The position numbers and the translations under genes were made by a program. A stretch of DNA of 7,682 nucleotides from Bacillaceae bacterium UBA7792 (lineage in GTDB: Bacteria > Bacillota > Bacilli > Bacillales > Cytobacillaceae), in contig DLCS01000070.1 of the NCBI GenBank assembly GCA_002480735.1, positions 1 to 7,682 on the forward strand. Reading direction: 5' to 3'. Below the pieces are notes generated by a model. The model did no database searches and had not been told where the DNA came from. It saw only the letters and a program-made list of their open reading frames with translations. Of this stretch, positions 6,843-7,682 are shown piece after piece; the first letter of the stretch is position 1; every line of letters starts with the position of its first letter.

Positions 6843-6864
6843 AGGACTAACAGCAGCTAATCCT
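6843..6864 (-). other. Stable hairpin in the tsf leader
   Basis: The minus-strand RNA can form AGGAUUAGC-UGCU-GUUAGUCCU, a 9-bp stem closed by a four-base loop. Two of the pairs are G-U wobbles that would be C-A mismatches on the other strand, which favours a structure in the sense transcript. No U-tract follows, so it is not a standard terminator. It sits between the rpsB terminator and the tsf SD (AAGGAGG near 6815). Its function is unknown; RNA processing, stability or translational control are all possible. Confidence 0.5.
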
Positions 6865-6873
6865 TTATTCTCG

Positions 6874-6915
6874 AAAAAAAGGTGATAAAGAAGGGTAAAG
6901 CCCTCTTATCACCTT
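6874..6915 (-). terminator. Intrinsic terminator after rpsB
   Basis: In the minus-strand RNA a 10-bp perfect stem (AAGGTGATAA with TTATCACCTT) continues through a small internal loop into a 4-bp AGGG/CCCT stem with a five-base loop. A run of seven U follows, two of which are in the stem. It lies 65 nt after the rpsB stop and 72 nt before the tsf start. No convincing promoter is visible between it and tsf, so tsf probably depends on partial read-through. Confidence 0.88.
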
Positions 6916-6932
6916 CCTTGTGTTTCGTTATA

Positions 6933-6972
6933 TTGTCTAGCTCCAGCACCTATCTGGTCAAGGCACTTCCGC
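6933..6972. repeat. Partial copy of a dispersed Bacillaceae intergenic repeat
   Basis: On the + strand this stretch begins TTGTCTAGCTCCAGCACCTA and continues through GGTCAAGGCACTTCCGC. It closely resembles one half of an abundant intergenic repeat I recall from many Bacillus-related genomes (TGTCTAGCTCCAGCGCCTAG...), normally closed by a complementary GGCGCT...CTAGACA half. Only one half is seen here and no partner copy occurs elsewhere in the window. It lies in the 3' UTR of rpsB, between the stop codon and the terminator, so it is transcribed with rpsB. The match to the family is from memory, not from a search. Confidence 0.5.
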
Positions 6973-6980
6973 ATTTCGAT

Positions 6981-7682
<702 letters not shown>

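Overview
The window is a conserved housekeeping block from a low-GC Gram-positive bacterium of the Bacillaceae. All eight genes lie on the minus strand, in the order rpsB - tsf - pyrH - frr - uppS - cdsA - dxr - rseP. This is the order known from Bacillus subtilis, and every protein matches its Bacillus orthologue in length and signature motifs. Strong Shine-Dalgarno (SD) sequences, a TTG start on rseP, a GTG start on dxr and intrinsic terminators with U-tracts fit the same group. The genus cannot be fixed from sequence alone; a Bacillus/Neobacillus/Mesobacillus-like organism is likely.

Layout in transcription order (high to low coordinates). rpsB (7682-6981) ends at a strong terminator; its 3' UTR holds what looks like a piece of a dispersed Bacillaceae intergenic repeat. 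tsf (6801-5920) has a stable hairpin in its leader and its own terminator. pyrH and frr (5724-4442) overlap by one base (TAATG), have a weak candidate promoter upstream, and end in a nested hairpin terminator. An extended -10 promoter near 4330 with an adjacent 16-bp perfect palindrome begins the envelope/isoprenoid module: uppS (4257-3481), cdsA (3457-2669), dxr (2648-1503) and rseP (1392-130). A 13-bp hairpin just after rseP closes the block. Positions 1-76 hold nothing assignable; proS, the usual next gene in Bacillus, is not reached.

Functionally the first four genes serve translation and UMP phosphorylation: ribosomal protein S2, EF-Ts, UMP kinase and ribosome recycling factor. The last four serve the envelope: undecaprenyl diphosphate synthesis, CDP-diacylglycerol synthesis, the first committed step of the MEP isoprenoid pathway (which feeds UppS), and the site-2 protease that activates sigma factors under envelope stress.

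I found no mobile element gene, CRISPR array, tRNA/rRNA, phage gene or new multi-gene system. The points worth a second look are small: non-coding RNA hairpins and palindromes between genes, start-codon choices (GTG for dxr, TTG for rseP, a possible ATT for cdsA), and a tryptophan in place of a usual small residue near the RseP active site.
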